This document shows, one piece after another, positions 8,540 through 16,257 of a stretch of DNA of 64,000 nt. The stretch is from the NCBI GenBank assembly GCA_044867785.1, contig JBIOVM010000195.1:12302-76301 (forward strand), given 5' to 3'. Made by a program: the position numbers and the translations under genes. A model generated the notes under the pieces. It saw nothing but the letters and a program-made list of their open reading frames with translations, did no database searches and had not been told where the DNA came from. The stretch's first letter is position 1. Every line of letters starts with the position of its first letter. The stretch comes from DASRDR01 sp044867785 (lineage in GTDB: Bacteria > Methylomirabilota > Methylomirabilia > Rokubacteriales > DASRDR01).

Positions 8540-8696
8540 CTGGAAGAGATGCCAGCGGATACCCCGCCCGGTCAGCGTCTGGCGGATGGTGAGGTCCTGG
8601 CAGTCCGCCGGCGGGCGGCTAGATTACCCGCGGAGACATCCGGCCATCCGACGTCCCCCGAACGGGGCTCCGAAACCCCGCCAAGAAGTGGAGGAG

Positions 8697-8772
8697 TGGT
8701 GGACGATGCAGGACTTGAACCTGCGACCCCCGGCATGTGAGGCCGGTGCTCTGCCAACTGAGCTAATCGTCC
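8697..8772 (-). tRNA. tRNA-Val (anticodon CAC)
   Basis: The minus strand starts GGACGATTAGCTCAGTTGG, has the anticodon loop CTCACAT inside a 5-bp CCGGC/GCCGG stem (anticodon CAC, reading GUG valine codons), a T-arm with GGTTCAAGTCC, and ends ATCGTCC-A-CCA. The acceptor stem GGACGAT/ATCGTCC pairs perfectly, and the 3' CCA is encoded. Confidence 0.97.
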
Positions 8773-8858
8773 GTGCCTGAAATCCTAGCTACTTACGCGA
8801 CGCGCGTCAACCGCGCCGGGCCGCGGCGCGCGCGGGATGCCGAAGCGGCCTCGAGCCT

Positions 8859-9857
8859 TCAGTCGCCGCCATCCGCCGGCCAGAGGTCCGTGCTGAGGTA
8901 CTTCAGCCCCGAGTCGGCGAGCACGACGGCGATGGTCCCACCGGCGTGCGCGTCGCGCAGGAGACGAAGCGCCGCGGCGACGACGGCGCCGGCCGAGAAC
9001 CCCGCGAAGATCCCTTCCTCGCGCGCCAGGCGGCGCGCCACCCCGATGGCCTCCTCGTCGCGCATTTGAAGGTACCCGTCGACCGGCACGCCCCGGAGGA
9101 GCGGCAGGTCCCCCATGGAGTAGCCGCCGCCCTGCAGCCGATGGTTCGGGTCGACGACGTCGCGCCCCGCGAGGACCGCCGCTCCCTCGGGCTCGACCAC
9201 GTAGCAGCGGATCGACGGCCGCCGCGCCTTGAGGGCCAGGGTGACGCCGGCGTACGTGCCGCCGGTACCCACGAACTCGCAGAACGCGTCGAGACGCCCG
9301 TCGGTCTGGGCCCAGAGCTCCGGGCCCGTGTGGCGCTCGTGCGCCAGGGCCGCCGCCCGCCGCACGAACTGGTCCGCGCGGAACGCGCCGCGCTCGGCCA
9401 CGAGCGCCCGGGCTCGTGCCTCCACGAGCGCCAGATCCTCCCCGGTCACCTGGCCCGGCCGGGAGCCGCCCGCCTGCGGCACGAGCACGACCTCGGCGCC
9501 GAGCGCCCGCATCATCCGAGCCCGCTCGCGGCTGTTCCCCTCCGACATCACCGCCACGAACGGATGGCCGCGCACGGCGCACACGATCGCGAGGCCGGTC
9601 CCCGTGTTCCCGCTCGTGAGCTCCACGACCGGCTGGCCGGGGCGGAGCTCCCCGGCCGTCGTGGCCTCGTCGACGATCTCCCGCGCGATCCGGTCCTTCT
9701 TCGAGAGCCCGGGATTCAAGTAGTCGAGCTTCGCCACGATCCGACCCGGGAGCCCGCGGGTCAAACGGCCCAGCTCGACGACCGGAGTCCGCCCGATCGC
9801 CTCGACGACCGAGGCGGCCACGTCGTCGAGACGCCCGACTGGCCGAGGCGCCGTCAC
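8859..9857 (-). CDS. PLP-dependent cysteine synthase family enzyme
   Basis: 332 aa from GTG 9857, whose GTGA overlaps the stop of the upstream Mut7-C gene; the longer frame upstream lies inside that gene. It is a fold-type II PLP enzyme: the Schiff-base lysine is in 'NPGLSKKDRIA', the substrate loop is 'ELTSGNTGTGLAIV', and the phosphate-binding loop is 'GTGGTYAG'. This pattern fits CysK/CysM/CBS-like beta-replacement enzymes making cysteine or related amino acids from O-acetylserine, O-phosphoserine or homologues. No cysE or sulfur-transfer gene is nearby, so the substrate is open. Confidence 0.87.
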   Translation of the reverse strand: MTAPRPVGRLDDVAASVVEAIGRTPVVELGRLTRGLPGRIVAKLDYLNPGLSKKDRIAREIVDEATTAGELRPGQPVVELTSGNTGTGLAIVCAVRGHPFVAVMSEGNSRERARMMRALGAEVVLVPQAGGSRPGQVTGEDLALVEARARALVAERGAFRADQFVRRAAALAHERHTGPELWAQTDGRLDAFCEFVGTGGTYAGVTLALKARRPSIRCYVVEPEGAAVLAGRDVVDPNHRLQGGGYSMGDLPLLRGVPVDGYLQMRDEEAIGVARRLAREEGIFAGFSAGAVVAAALRLLRDAHAGGTIAVVLADSGLKYLSTDLWPADGGD

Positions 9858-10333
9858 CGGCCATCCGGCGCGAGGGCGGGCCGAAGATACGGCTCGAGCC
9901 GGCGGTGGATGCCCATGACGTGCGTGCCGGACCAGTAGACGCGGTCGCATCCGCGGCACGTCCGGAACTCGCGTCGCGTCGCGAAGGTGTAGGCCGGCAC
10001 CCGATGCCGGATCGTCTCGGGGTCCACCGGGACCAGCTCACCGTTGCATTCGAGGCATCGCGAGAGCGCCCGGCCGGGATGGAGGCGGAGGGCCGCGGTC
10101 ACCTCTCGGATCTGGGCGTCGAGCTGCTCGGCGCGCACCAGGAGACCCGCCTCGCGCGCGCGACGGGCCAGCGCCGCGTCCCGGGTGAGGAGCCGGCGCC
10201 GCTCGGCGAGGGCCACCGCGAGCAGCCGCCGGTCCGGCGCATCGCGGAAGTAGAGCGTGTCGTACCCGAGGGCGCGAAGCCAGCGGGCCAGGCGCCCGAG
10301 CATGACGTCGGCGACGAGCCGCGAATCGTCCAT
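9854..10333 (-). CDS. Mut7-C (DUF82) RNase/zinc-ribbon domain protein
   Basis: 159 aa. The N-terminus has the Mut7-C signature ('FVAD.MLGRLARWLR'-type, here 'VADVMLGRLARWLRALG') and acidic residues ('DAPDRRLL', 'RDAAL') of the PIN-like nuclease fold. The C-terminus has a zinc ribbon ('RCLECNGEL' and 'TCRGCDRVYWSGTH'). The family is predicted to be an RNase; its bacterial function is uncharacterised. The stop overlaps the GTG of the cysteine synthase-like gene, suggesting co-translation, and the gene is divergent from the dihydroorotate dehydrogenase-like gene across 76 bp. Confidence 0.87.
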   Translation of the reverse strand: MDDSRLVADVMLGRLARWLRALGYDTLYFRDAPDRRLLAVALAERRRLLTRDAALARRAREAGLLVRAEQLDAQIREVTAALRLHPGRALSRCLECNGELVPVDPETIRHRVPAYTFATRREFRTCRGCDRVYWSGTHVMGIHRRLEPYLRPALAPDGR

Positions 10334-10409
10334 CGGTCCTCGGGAAGTCGGCGGCGAGCCGCGCGTCGTTGCGACTCCACCGCCCGCATTGTATCCTTCC
10401 CCGGGCTCG

Positions 10410-11444
10410 ATGCTCCTCCCCTTCGCCGAGCGGCTCTACAGGATCCTCTACGGCGGCGTCCTCTCCCGCCTGCCGGAGGCCATCGCGGTACGCCTCGGCC
10501 AGACGCTGTTCCGCGCCTGCCCCGTGGCTCCGCTCCGGGCGCTCGCCGTGGACGACCCGAGACTGGCCGTGGACCTCGCGGGGGTCCGCCTCCCGGGCCC
10601 GCTCATCCTCTCGTCGATGTACTTCGACGTCCGGATCCTGCGCCGCGCGATGGCGCTCGGGTTCGGCGCCGTGACGGCCAAGAGCATCACCACCGCGCCG
10701 CGGCCGGGGCATCCGGAGCCGAACCTCGTCCGCGTCACGACCGCGGCCGGGCCCGGACTGGTGAACTGCAACGGGTTCCACAATCCCGGCCTCGAGGCCT
10801 TCCGCGCCGCCCTCCCCCGGCTCCGCCACGAGCGTCCGCTCATCGTGAGCGTGGCGGGTGAGTCCCCGGAGGACTACCGGCGGCTCGTCGAGACGCTCGA
10901 GAGCCAGGCCGACCTGGTGGAGGTGAACATCTCGTCCCCGAACACGCGCCTGGTGTACGAGCTGTCCGGCTCGCCGGCCCGCGTCCAGGCGCTCCTGCGC
11001 CTGGTCCGCGAGGCGACACCGAAGCCGGTGATCGTGAAGCTCTCGCCCGACTACCCCGCGGAGAACCGCCGCGCGATCGTGCCGGCCGCGCTGGACGCCG
11101 GCATCGACGCGCTCAACTTCGGCAACACGCGCCGGGTCGAGGAGCCGAGGCTCTCCCAGCACGCGGGCGGTCTGTCGGGGCCGGAGCTCTTTCCGACGGT
11201 CCTCGAGACGGTGCGAGAGCTCCGGCGGACCGTGGGCTCGCGGCTGGCCATCATCGCCACCGGAGGCGTCGACACGCCCGCGAAGGCCCTGGCCGCGCTC
11301 GAGGCCGGCGCGGACGCCGTCGGCTGCTTCACCGCGTTCGTCACCCGCGGCCCGTCCTTCCCGCGGCGGGTGAGCCTGGCGCTCCTCGAGGCTCTCGACC
11401 GCCGCGGCTTGCGGCGGCTCGCGGACCTCCGCGGGCCGGCCTGA
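10410..11444 (+). CDS. Dihydroorotate dehydrogenase-like flavoprotein
   Basis: 344 aa from ATG 10410. An FMN TIM-barrel with dihydroorotate dehydrogenase landmarks: 'GFGAVTAKSITTAPRPGHPE', substrate loop 'NCNGFHNPG', catalytic-loop 'VNISSPNT' where the second Ser matches the class 2 base, 'VIVKLSPD', an asparagine pair in 'ALNFGNTRRVEEP', and the FMN-phosphate loops 'ATGGVDTPAKAL' and 'GADAVGCFTAFV'. Class 2 enzymes are membrane-associated and use quinones in pyrimidine synthesis. The sequence after SSPNT lacks the usual 'GLR' and no pyrimidine genes are adjacent, so a related dehydrogenase role cannot be excluded. Confidence 0.83.
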   Translation: MLLPFAERLYRILYGGVLSRLPEAIAVRLGQTLFRACPVAPLRALAVDDPRLAVDLAGVRLPGPLILSSMYFDVRILRRAMALGFGAVTAKSITTAPRPGHPEPNLVRVTTAAGPGLVNCNGFHNPGLEAFRAALPRLRHERPLIVSVAGESPEDYRRLVETLESQADLVEVNISSPNTRLVYELSGSPARVQALLRLVREATPKPVIVKLSPDYPAENRRAIVPAALDAGIDALNFGNTRRVEEPRLSQHAGGLSGPELFPTVLETVRELRRTVGSRLAIIATGGVDTPAKALAALEAGADAVGCFTAFVTRGPSFPRRVSLALLEALDRRGLRRLADLRGPA

Positions 11445-11465
11445 CGCGGGACGAGCGCAGCCGCC

Positions 11466-11774
11466 TCACCGGGTGGACACCGGCGCCCGGTCGGGCGGAG
11501 AGCCCGGTGCGCGAGCGATCTCCGTCCGGCGGATCGTGATGTCCGCGTAGGGGGCGAGAGGCAACGAGGCGGCGAGCGCGTGCGCGTCGGCCTCGGACGA
11601 CACGTCGACCAGAAGCGAGCCGCCGGGCACCGACACCGGCCGGCCGTACGCCAGGGCGACGCCCGTGTGGAGCCAGCCCAGGACCATCTCCCACTCCCGC
11701 ACCGCCAGGTCGAAGAAGTCCGCGGGCGAGAGCCCGCTCGACGGCCGGAGGCGTCCTTCGATCAGGAACCGCAT
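11466..11774 (-). CDS. Small muconolactone isomerase-like (dimeric alpha/beta barrel) protein
   Basis: 102 aa. The start 'MRFLIEGRL', the helix 'ADFFDLAVREWEMVLGWLHTG' region and the closing strand with 'LPLAPYADITIRRTEI' look like the ferredoxin-like fold of muconolactone isomerase or YciI-like proteins, which act as small dimeric isomerases or are of unknown function. There is no aromatic-degradation gene nearby, so no substrate is proposed. It is convergent with the dihydroorotate dehydrogenase-like gene and 48 bp downstream of radC. Confidence 0.62.
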   Translation of the reverse strand: MRFLIEGRLRPSSGLSPADFFDLAVREWEMVLGWLHTGVALAYGRPVSVPGGSLLVDVSSEADAHALAASLPLAPYADITIRRTEIARAPGSPPDRAPVSTR

Positions 11775-11822
11775 CGTCCTCTCCTCCAGTGATGGCCGGC
11801 CGCGGCCCGTGCGACCGCGCGC

Positions 11823-12530
11823 TCAGATGAGCCCGCGCTGGGCGAGGCTCACGTGCGCGCCGCGACCGATGATGACGTGGTCGTGGATGCGAAGTCCGAG
11901 GAGCCGCGCGCCCTCGACGAGCTGCCGCGTCAGGTGGACGTCTTCCTTCGACGGCGTGGGGTCGCCGGACGGATGGTTGTGGACGAGGATCAGGTGCGCC
12001 GTCGCTTCCAGGATCGCGGTCCGGAAGACCTCGCGCGGATGGACGATCGAGGCGGAGAGGCTGCCCTCGGAGACCTGAACGTCGCGGAGCAGGCCGTTCT
12101 GGCTGTCGAGCAGCGCGACGCGGAAGACCTCTTTCTTCTTGCCCTCCAGCGCGGGACCGAAGTAGCCGGCGACCTCCTCCGGGCTCGACAGGCGAACCCT
12201 CCCGCCGTTCGGCCGGGCGCGAAGGCGGCGCGACAGCTCGATCGCCGCGCCGAGCCTGACCGCCTTCGCGATGCCGAGGGCGCCCACCCACGCGAGCTCC
12301 TGGACTTCCCGGTCGGCGAGGGCGGCGAGGCCACCGAAGGCGGCCAGCAACGCCTGGGCTTGCTCGAGCGCGGTCTGGCCGGGAGTCCCCGACCCCAGGA
12401 GAAGCGCGAGACACTCGGCGTCGCTTAGGGCCTCGGCGCCCTTCGTCAGGAACCGCTCGCGCGGGCGGTCCTCGGGCGGCCACTCGCGGATCGTCGGTCG
12501 CTGTCCGTCCACGTCGCATCGCAAGAGCAA
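11823..12530 (-). CDS. radC: RadC-like JAB/MPN domain protein
   Basis: 235 aa. A helix-hairpin-helix-like N-terminal UPF0758 domain ('PRERFLTKGAEALSDAECLALLLGSG') is followed by the RadC JAB domain with its metal site ('ILVHNHPSGDPTPSKED', Glu in 'IVHPREVF'). RadC proteins were once linked to DNA repair; their real activity is unresolved, and the JAMM residues suggest a zinc hydrolase. Length matches the family (about 225 aa). It is the last member of the block running in the same direction from tsaE. Confidence 0.92.
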   Translation of the reverse strand: MLLRCDVDGQRPTIREWPPEDRPRERFLTKGAEALSDAECLALLLGSGTPGQTALEQAQALLAAFGGLAALADREVQELAWVGALGIAKAVRLGAAIELSRRLRARPNGGRVRLSSPEEVAGYFGPALEGKKKEVFRVALLDSQNGLLRDVQVSEGSLSASIVHPREVFRTAILEATAHLILVHNHPSGDPTPSKEDVHLTRQLVEGARLLGLRIHDHVIIGRGAHVSLAQRGLI

Positions 12531-12691
12531 CCGCGGTGCCAGGCGCGGCGACGCGGCTCGACGCGCGCCGAACGCCGATCAGATGGCGATTGGGCGACGT
12601 GCGGCTCGTCGACGCGGCCGCGAGCCGTATCGGCGGGTGGACGGGAGCGACTCTCCCACGTGACGGGCGCGGATTCGCGTCCGTCGGTGTC

Positions 12692-13174
12692 TCAGGCCGT
12701 GCTCAGCCAGTCCGGCGGCGCGCCCGCGATCTCGACGGTCCGGGGCTCGTCGCCCGCGCCCGCGATCCTGACGCGCACGGTCCGTGGCGGCAGCAGAGGC
12801 CCGGCTTTCTCGGCCCACTCGATCGCCGTGACGCCTTCCCCGTGAAGGAGCTCGTCGAGACCCAGCGCTCGGATCTCGGCCAGGCCTTCCGTCCGGTAGA
12901 GGTCGACGTGGTAGAGCGGAAGGCGCCCGGCGTGCTCGGCGATCATCACGAAGGTGGGGCTCGTCACCGGGGTCGCGACGCCGAGCCCGGACGCCAGGCC
13001 CTGGATGAAGCAGGTCTTGCCTGCGCCCAGATCGCCGCTGAGCGCGATGACCGTGCCGGGCCCGGCGCGGCGCCCGATGCCCGCGGCGAGCGCCTGCGTC
13101 GCCTCGGCCGTGGGGCACGTGATCGCGACCGCGCCGCCGCCCGCCGCGGGCTCGACGGCGCGCCAGCCGCTCAC
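12692..13174 (-). CDS. tsaE: tRNA threonylcarbamoyladenosine biosynthesis ATPase TsaE
   Basis: 160 aa with the P-loop 'LSGDLGAGKTCFIQGLA' and the family motif 'YHVDLYRTEG', followed by 'IEWAEKAG'. TsaE is the ATPase of the TsaB-TsaD-TsaE complex that makes t6A37 on ANN-decoding tRNAs in the cytoplasm. Its ATG overlaps the stop of the upstream nnr gene by 4 bp, the very common YjeF-TsaE pairing. tsaB and tsaD are not in the window. Confidence 0.94.
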   Translation of the reverse strand: MSGWRAVEPAAGGGAVAITCPTAEATQALAAGIGRRAGPGTVIALSGDLGAGKTCFIQGLASGLGVATPVTSPTFVMIAEHAGRLPLYHVDLYRTEGLAEIRALGLDELLHGEGVTAIEWAEKAGPLLPPRTVRVRIAGAGDEPRTVEIAGAPPDWLSTA

Positions 13175-14739
13175 GTCCGGCCGGCGTCGAGCACCCGGCG
13201 AAGCGCCTCCGGGACGGCGTCGGCCAGATCGCCGGCGACGAGCCCGACGGGGCCGCGCGCCTCTACCGCCACGTCGCCCGCCAGGCCGTGGAGGTAGACC
13301 GCGGTCCGAAGCGCCCGGCCGGGCGCCAGGCCCTGGGCGAGCAACCCGCCGGTCATCCCGGTGAGCACGTCGCCGGTGCCGCCGGTCGCCATCCCGGGAT
13401 TGCCCGTGGGATTCAGGGCGACGTAGCCGTCGGGCTCGGCGACCACGGTCCGCGCCCCCTTCAGCGCCACGATGGCGCCACTCTCGGCGGCCAGGCGGCG
13501 GGCGCTCGCGATGCGGTCCGCCTGCACGTCCGTCACGCTGCAGCCGAGGAGGCGCGCCGCCTCACCCGGATGCGGCGTGAGGACCCGCGGGGCCGGAGCG
13601 TCGCGGCAGATCGCCGGACGGCCCGACAGCGCCGTCAGCCCGTCCGCGTCCACCACCATCGGCCGCCGGACGTCCCGCACGAGGACCCGGACCGCGGCCT
13701 GGGCCTCCGGGTCGAGCCCGACCCCGGGGCCGAGCGCCACGGCGTCCATGCGCGCCGCAAGCTCCATGACCCGCTCGACCGCCTTCGCCGAGAGCGTTCG
13801 CGCCTCGGTCTCCGGAAGCGGCTCCGTCATGGCCTCCGACACGAGGGCCGCCACCACGGGCTGCTGGGACGCGGGCACGGCGCACGTCACGAGCCCCGTT
13901 CCCGTGCGCAAGGCGCCGCGACAGGCGAGGGCCGCCGCGCCGGTCTTCCCGAGCGAGCCGGCCACCACGAGCAGGTGCCCGTAGGTGCCCTTGTGGGCGT
14001 CGAGCGGACGAAGCGGGAGCGCGTCCCGCGCGTCGGCGGCCTCGAGCAGGCCCGCGCGGATTCCCTCGGCGAGCCACCCGCGGGGGATCCCAAGGTCGAC
14101 GATCTCCACATGGCCCGCGTGGGCCACACCCTCGGTCAGGTAGAGGCCGAGCTTCGGGAGCCCGAACGTCACGGTCATCCGCGCTCGGACGACCGGACCG
14201 GCCGCGGGCTCGCCGTCGGAAGGCATCCCCGACGGCAGGTCGAGCGCGCAGACCGGCGGGCCGGCCGCGTTGATCGCCTCGATCGCGGCCGCGACCGCAC
14301 CGGTCGCTGGCCCTCGCATGCCGGTTCCGAGCAGCGCGTCGACGATGACGTCGGCTTCGCCGAGTTCCGCCCTCAGGCGCCCGAAGGCCTCGCCCGAGGC
14401 GGCCGGCGCCTCCGCCACCTTCTCGCCGGCTTGCCGGAGCGCGTCCAGGTTGACGCGCGCGTCTCCGTGGATCTCCGCGGATCGTCCCACCACCCAGACG
14501 GCGATCCGCCCGCCGCGACCGAGCAGGTGGCGCGCGAGCACGAACCCGTCGCCGCCGTTGCTGCCCTTCCCGCACACCACGGCGACTCGACGGCCGCCGG
14601 CCGAGCCCAGCACGCGCTCGAGCGCGTCGGCGGCGCCGCGGCCGGCGTTCTCCATGAAGAGGAGGCTCGGCAGACCGAGGCGCTCCGTCGCGGCATGGTC
14701 GGCGCGGCGCATCTCCTCGGCGGTCGCCAGAGGAATCAC
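13171..14739 (-). CDS. nnr: Bifunctional NAD(P)HX epimerase / ADP-dependent NAD(P)HX dehydratase
   Basis: 522 aa, the usual length of the fused protein. The N-terminal YjeF/epimerase half (about 1-210) has 'VAVVCGKGSNGGDGFVLARH' and 'DALLGTGMRG'. The C-terminal ribokinase-like dehydratase half (about 225-510) has 'HKGTYGHLLVVAGS', 'TPHPGEAARLLG' and the phosphate loop 'GGTGDVLTGM'. The enzyme repairs hydrated NADH/NADPH in the cytoplasm. It overlaps tsaE by 4 bp and follows acpS by 33 bp; acpS-nnr-tsaE is a frequent gene order. Confidence 0.95.
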   Translation of the reverse strand: MIPLATAEEMRRADHAATERLGLPSLLFMENAGRGAADALERVLGSAGGRRVAVVCGKGSNGGDGFVLARHLLGRGGRIAVWVVGRSAEIHGDARVNLDALRQAGEKVAEAPAASGEAFGRLRAELGEADVIVDALLGTGMRGPATGAVAAAIEAINAAGPPVCALDLPSGMPSDGEPAAGPVVRARMTVTFGLPKLGLYLTEGVAHAGHVEIVDLGIPRGWLAEGIRAGLLEAADARDALPLRPLDAHKGTYGHLLVVAGSLGKTGAAALACRGALRTGTGLVTCAVPASQQPVVAALVSEAMTEPLPETEARTLSAKAVERVMELAARMDAVALGPGVGLDPEAQAAVRVLVRDVRRPMVVDADGLTALSGRPAICRDAPAPRVLTPHPGEAARLLGCSVTDVQADRIASARRLAAESGAIVALKGARTVVAEPDGYVALNPTGNPGMATGGTGDVLTGMTGGLLAQGLAPGRALRTAVYLHGLAGDVAVEARGPVGLVAGDLADAVPEALRRVLDAGRT

Positions 14740-14772
14740 GACGTCACCGGCGGTTCGGTCGCCCCGGGCGGG

Positions 14773-15159
14773 TCACGGCGCGCCGTCCTCGGCCAGGACC
14801 TGCGCCATCGCCAGCCCGGCGTCGTGGGTCAGGGAGACGTGGAGGCGCCGGATGCCTCGCGCGGCGCCGAGCGCGGCGGTCCGCCCGGACAAGGCCAGCG
14901 TGGGCCGCTGGCCGCGGGCGCGGCGCACCTCCATCTCGCGCCAGCGGACTCCCATGGAGAGCCCGGTGCCGAGCGCCTTCAGCGTCGCTTCCTTGGCGGC
15001 GAACCGCGCGGCCAGGTGCTCGGCGGGATCGTGGCGGCGAAGCGCGTACTCGAGCTCGTCGTCCGTGAACACGCGCTTCAGGAACCGGTCCTGCCAGCGC
15101 TCCATCAGGCGCCTGATCCGGGCGATCTCGACGACGTCGATGCCGATCCCGAGGACCAC
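14773..15159 (-). CDS. acpS: Holo-[acyl-carrier-protein] synthase AcpS
   Basis: 128 aa. It has both AcpS signatures: 'GIGIDVVEIARI' near the N-terminus (Asp metal ligand) and 'AARFAAKEATLKALG' (Glu metal ligand). It transfers 4'-phosphopantetheine from CoA to apo-ACP for fatty-acid synthesis. It stands between a small lipoprotein gene (31 bp upstream) and nnr (33 bp downstream). Confidence 0.95.
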   Translation of the reverse strand: MVLGIGIDVVEIARIRRLMERWQDRFLKRVFTDDELEYALRRHDPAEHLAARFAAKEATLKALGTGLSMGVRWREMEVRRARGQRPTLALSGRTAALGAARGIRRLHVSLTHDAGLAMAQVLAEDGAP

Positions 15160-15190
15160 GCCGTGACCGTCCTCACCCCGGCGAAGGGTC

Positions 15191-15613
15191 TCAGCCGATG
15201 CCCGCCCGGATGCGGTCGAGGACGGCGCGGACCGTCTCGGGCGACGCGGCGAGCGGCCGCCACTGCCCGCCGCGCAGCGCCTGGGCCTCGACGGTGACCG
15301 TGACGCGGGTCACCTTCTCCGCGACCGCTTCCACGCGGACCACGACGCGCTCCGCGACCCGCTCGACTCCACGCTCGGCGGGAAGGGGCGCGCGCTCCAT
15401 GCGCGCCGTCTCGATGACGCCCTCCGACGCACGGACCAGCGGGTAGACTCCCAGCGCGCGGACAGCCGCCTCCCACACCCGCGTGGACGGGAGATCCATC
15501 ACGAGCAGCCGGGGATCGGCCCCGCCGGCCGTCATCGTCGCGCCCCCGAGGCACGAGGCCAGGGCGAGCGCCGCCCCGAGCGCGCGGGGCCGACGCGAGG
15601 CCGCCCCACTCAC
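15191..15613 (-). CDS. Small lipoprotein of unknown function
   Basis: 140 aa from GTG 15613, whose GTGA overlaps the metzincin stop. An N-terminal signal with lipobox 'ALASC' predicts lipid attachment at Cys21. The mature part has a conserved-looking 'STRVWEAAVRALG', then beta-rich alternating sequence ('VERVAERVVVRVEAVAEKVT'). The pattern of a Trp-centred 'vw.aa..al' start followed by strands recalls periplasmic or outer-membrane lipoproteins with BamC/DUF4410-like repeats, but I do not recognise the family. Translational coupling to the metzincin suggests the two work together. Confidence 0.68.
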   Translation of the reverse strand: MSGAASRRPRALGAALALASCLGGATMTAGGADPRLLVMDLPSTRVWEAAVRALGVYPLVRASEGVIETARMERAPLPAERGVERVAERVVVRVEAVAEKVTRVTVTVEAQALRGGQWRPLAASPETVRAVLDRIRAGIG

Positions 15614-16257
15614 CGGCGCACCGGATAGGTGAACGTCATGCGGTTCCGGCCGCCCGAGCGCCGCTCGACGAGCGGCTTCGTCCGCTGGGCGCTGACGGAC
15701 GTGCCGGGCGCGAGGGAGTACAGATCCCGGAACATCTGGGTGACGGGATTCGTGATGTCGCCGTTGCCGCCGTCGGGATCCATCAGCCCACCGTCGTCGG
15801 TGTGACTGAGAAAGCCGATCGCGTGGGCGGTCTCGTGCACCACCGTGCGCACGCACTGGGGGCCTCGGTAGATCGACTGACTGACCTGCACGTCCGCGAT
15901 CGTGATGTCGCCGTCCTCCGTGAACTCGACCGACGTGAGCCCGCAGATGTCGGTGCCGCTGCGGAACGAGAATCTGATGTTCGCGTCGCCGGCGCCGCCG
16001 ACGAACGTGAAGGTCACGGCCCCGCCGGTGGCCGAGGTCCAGGTCGCCACCTCGTCCGCTCCCGCCACGCCGTTGCCCAGGTATACGCGAATGGGCATGG
16101 TCCGCCAGCGCACGGTGTGCCCGTCGTTGAACTGCGCATTGTGCTCGAACAAGAACGCATTGGTGACGTTTTCGTCGTCGTCGTCCCCGCATCCGAAGCA
16201 CAGCACGGCCAACACCGCCAGGCCCAGCGCCCGCATCCGCGCCCGTCCGTCGATCAC
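15610..16257 (-). CDS. Secreted metzincin-type zinc metalloprotease (putative lipoprotein)
   Basis: 215 aa. The signal ends 'LAVLCFGC', a possible lipobox at Cys23, followed by an acidic run ('GDDDDENV'). The zinc site is a full metzincin motif 'HETAHAIGFLSHTDDGGLMDP', giving three His ligands, the catalytic Glu and a downstream Met in 'LMDP' acting as Met-turn. The N-terminal 'VRWRTMPIRVYLG' is the usual first strand of matrixin-like proteases. Two Cys residues ('DICGL', 'PQCV') could form a disulfide in the periplasm. It overlaps glmM by ATGA and the lipoprotein gene by GTGA, an unusual insertion in this housekeeping operon. Substrate unknown. Confidence 0.85.
   Translation of the reverse strand: MIDGRARMRALGLAVLAVLCFGCGDDDDENVTNAFLFEHNAQFNDGHTVRWRTMPIRVYLGNGVAGADEVATWTSATGGAVTFTFVGGAGDANIRFSFRSGTDICGLTSVEFTEDGDITIADVQVSQSIYRGPQCVRTVVHETAHAIGFLSHTDDGGLMDPDGGNGDITNPVTQMFRDLYSLAPGTSVSAQRTKPLVERRSGGRNRMTFTYPVRR

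Noticed and set aside
8540..8640. Upstream extension of the hybrid histidine kinase
   Set aside because: The in-frame stop TAA lies before any ATG, GTG or TTG, so no alternative standard start exists; a CTG start 12 codons upstream cannot be supported.
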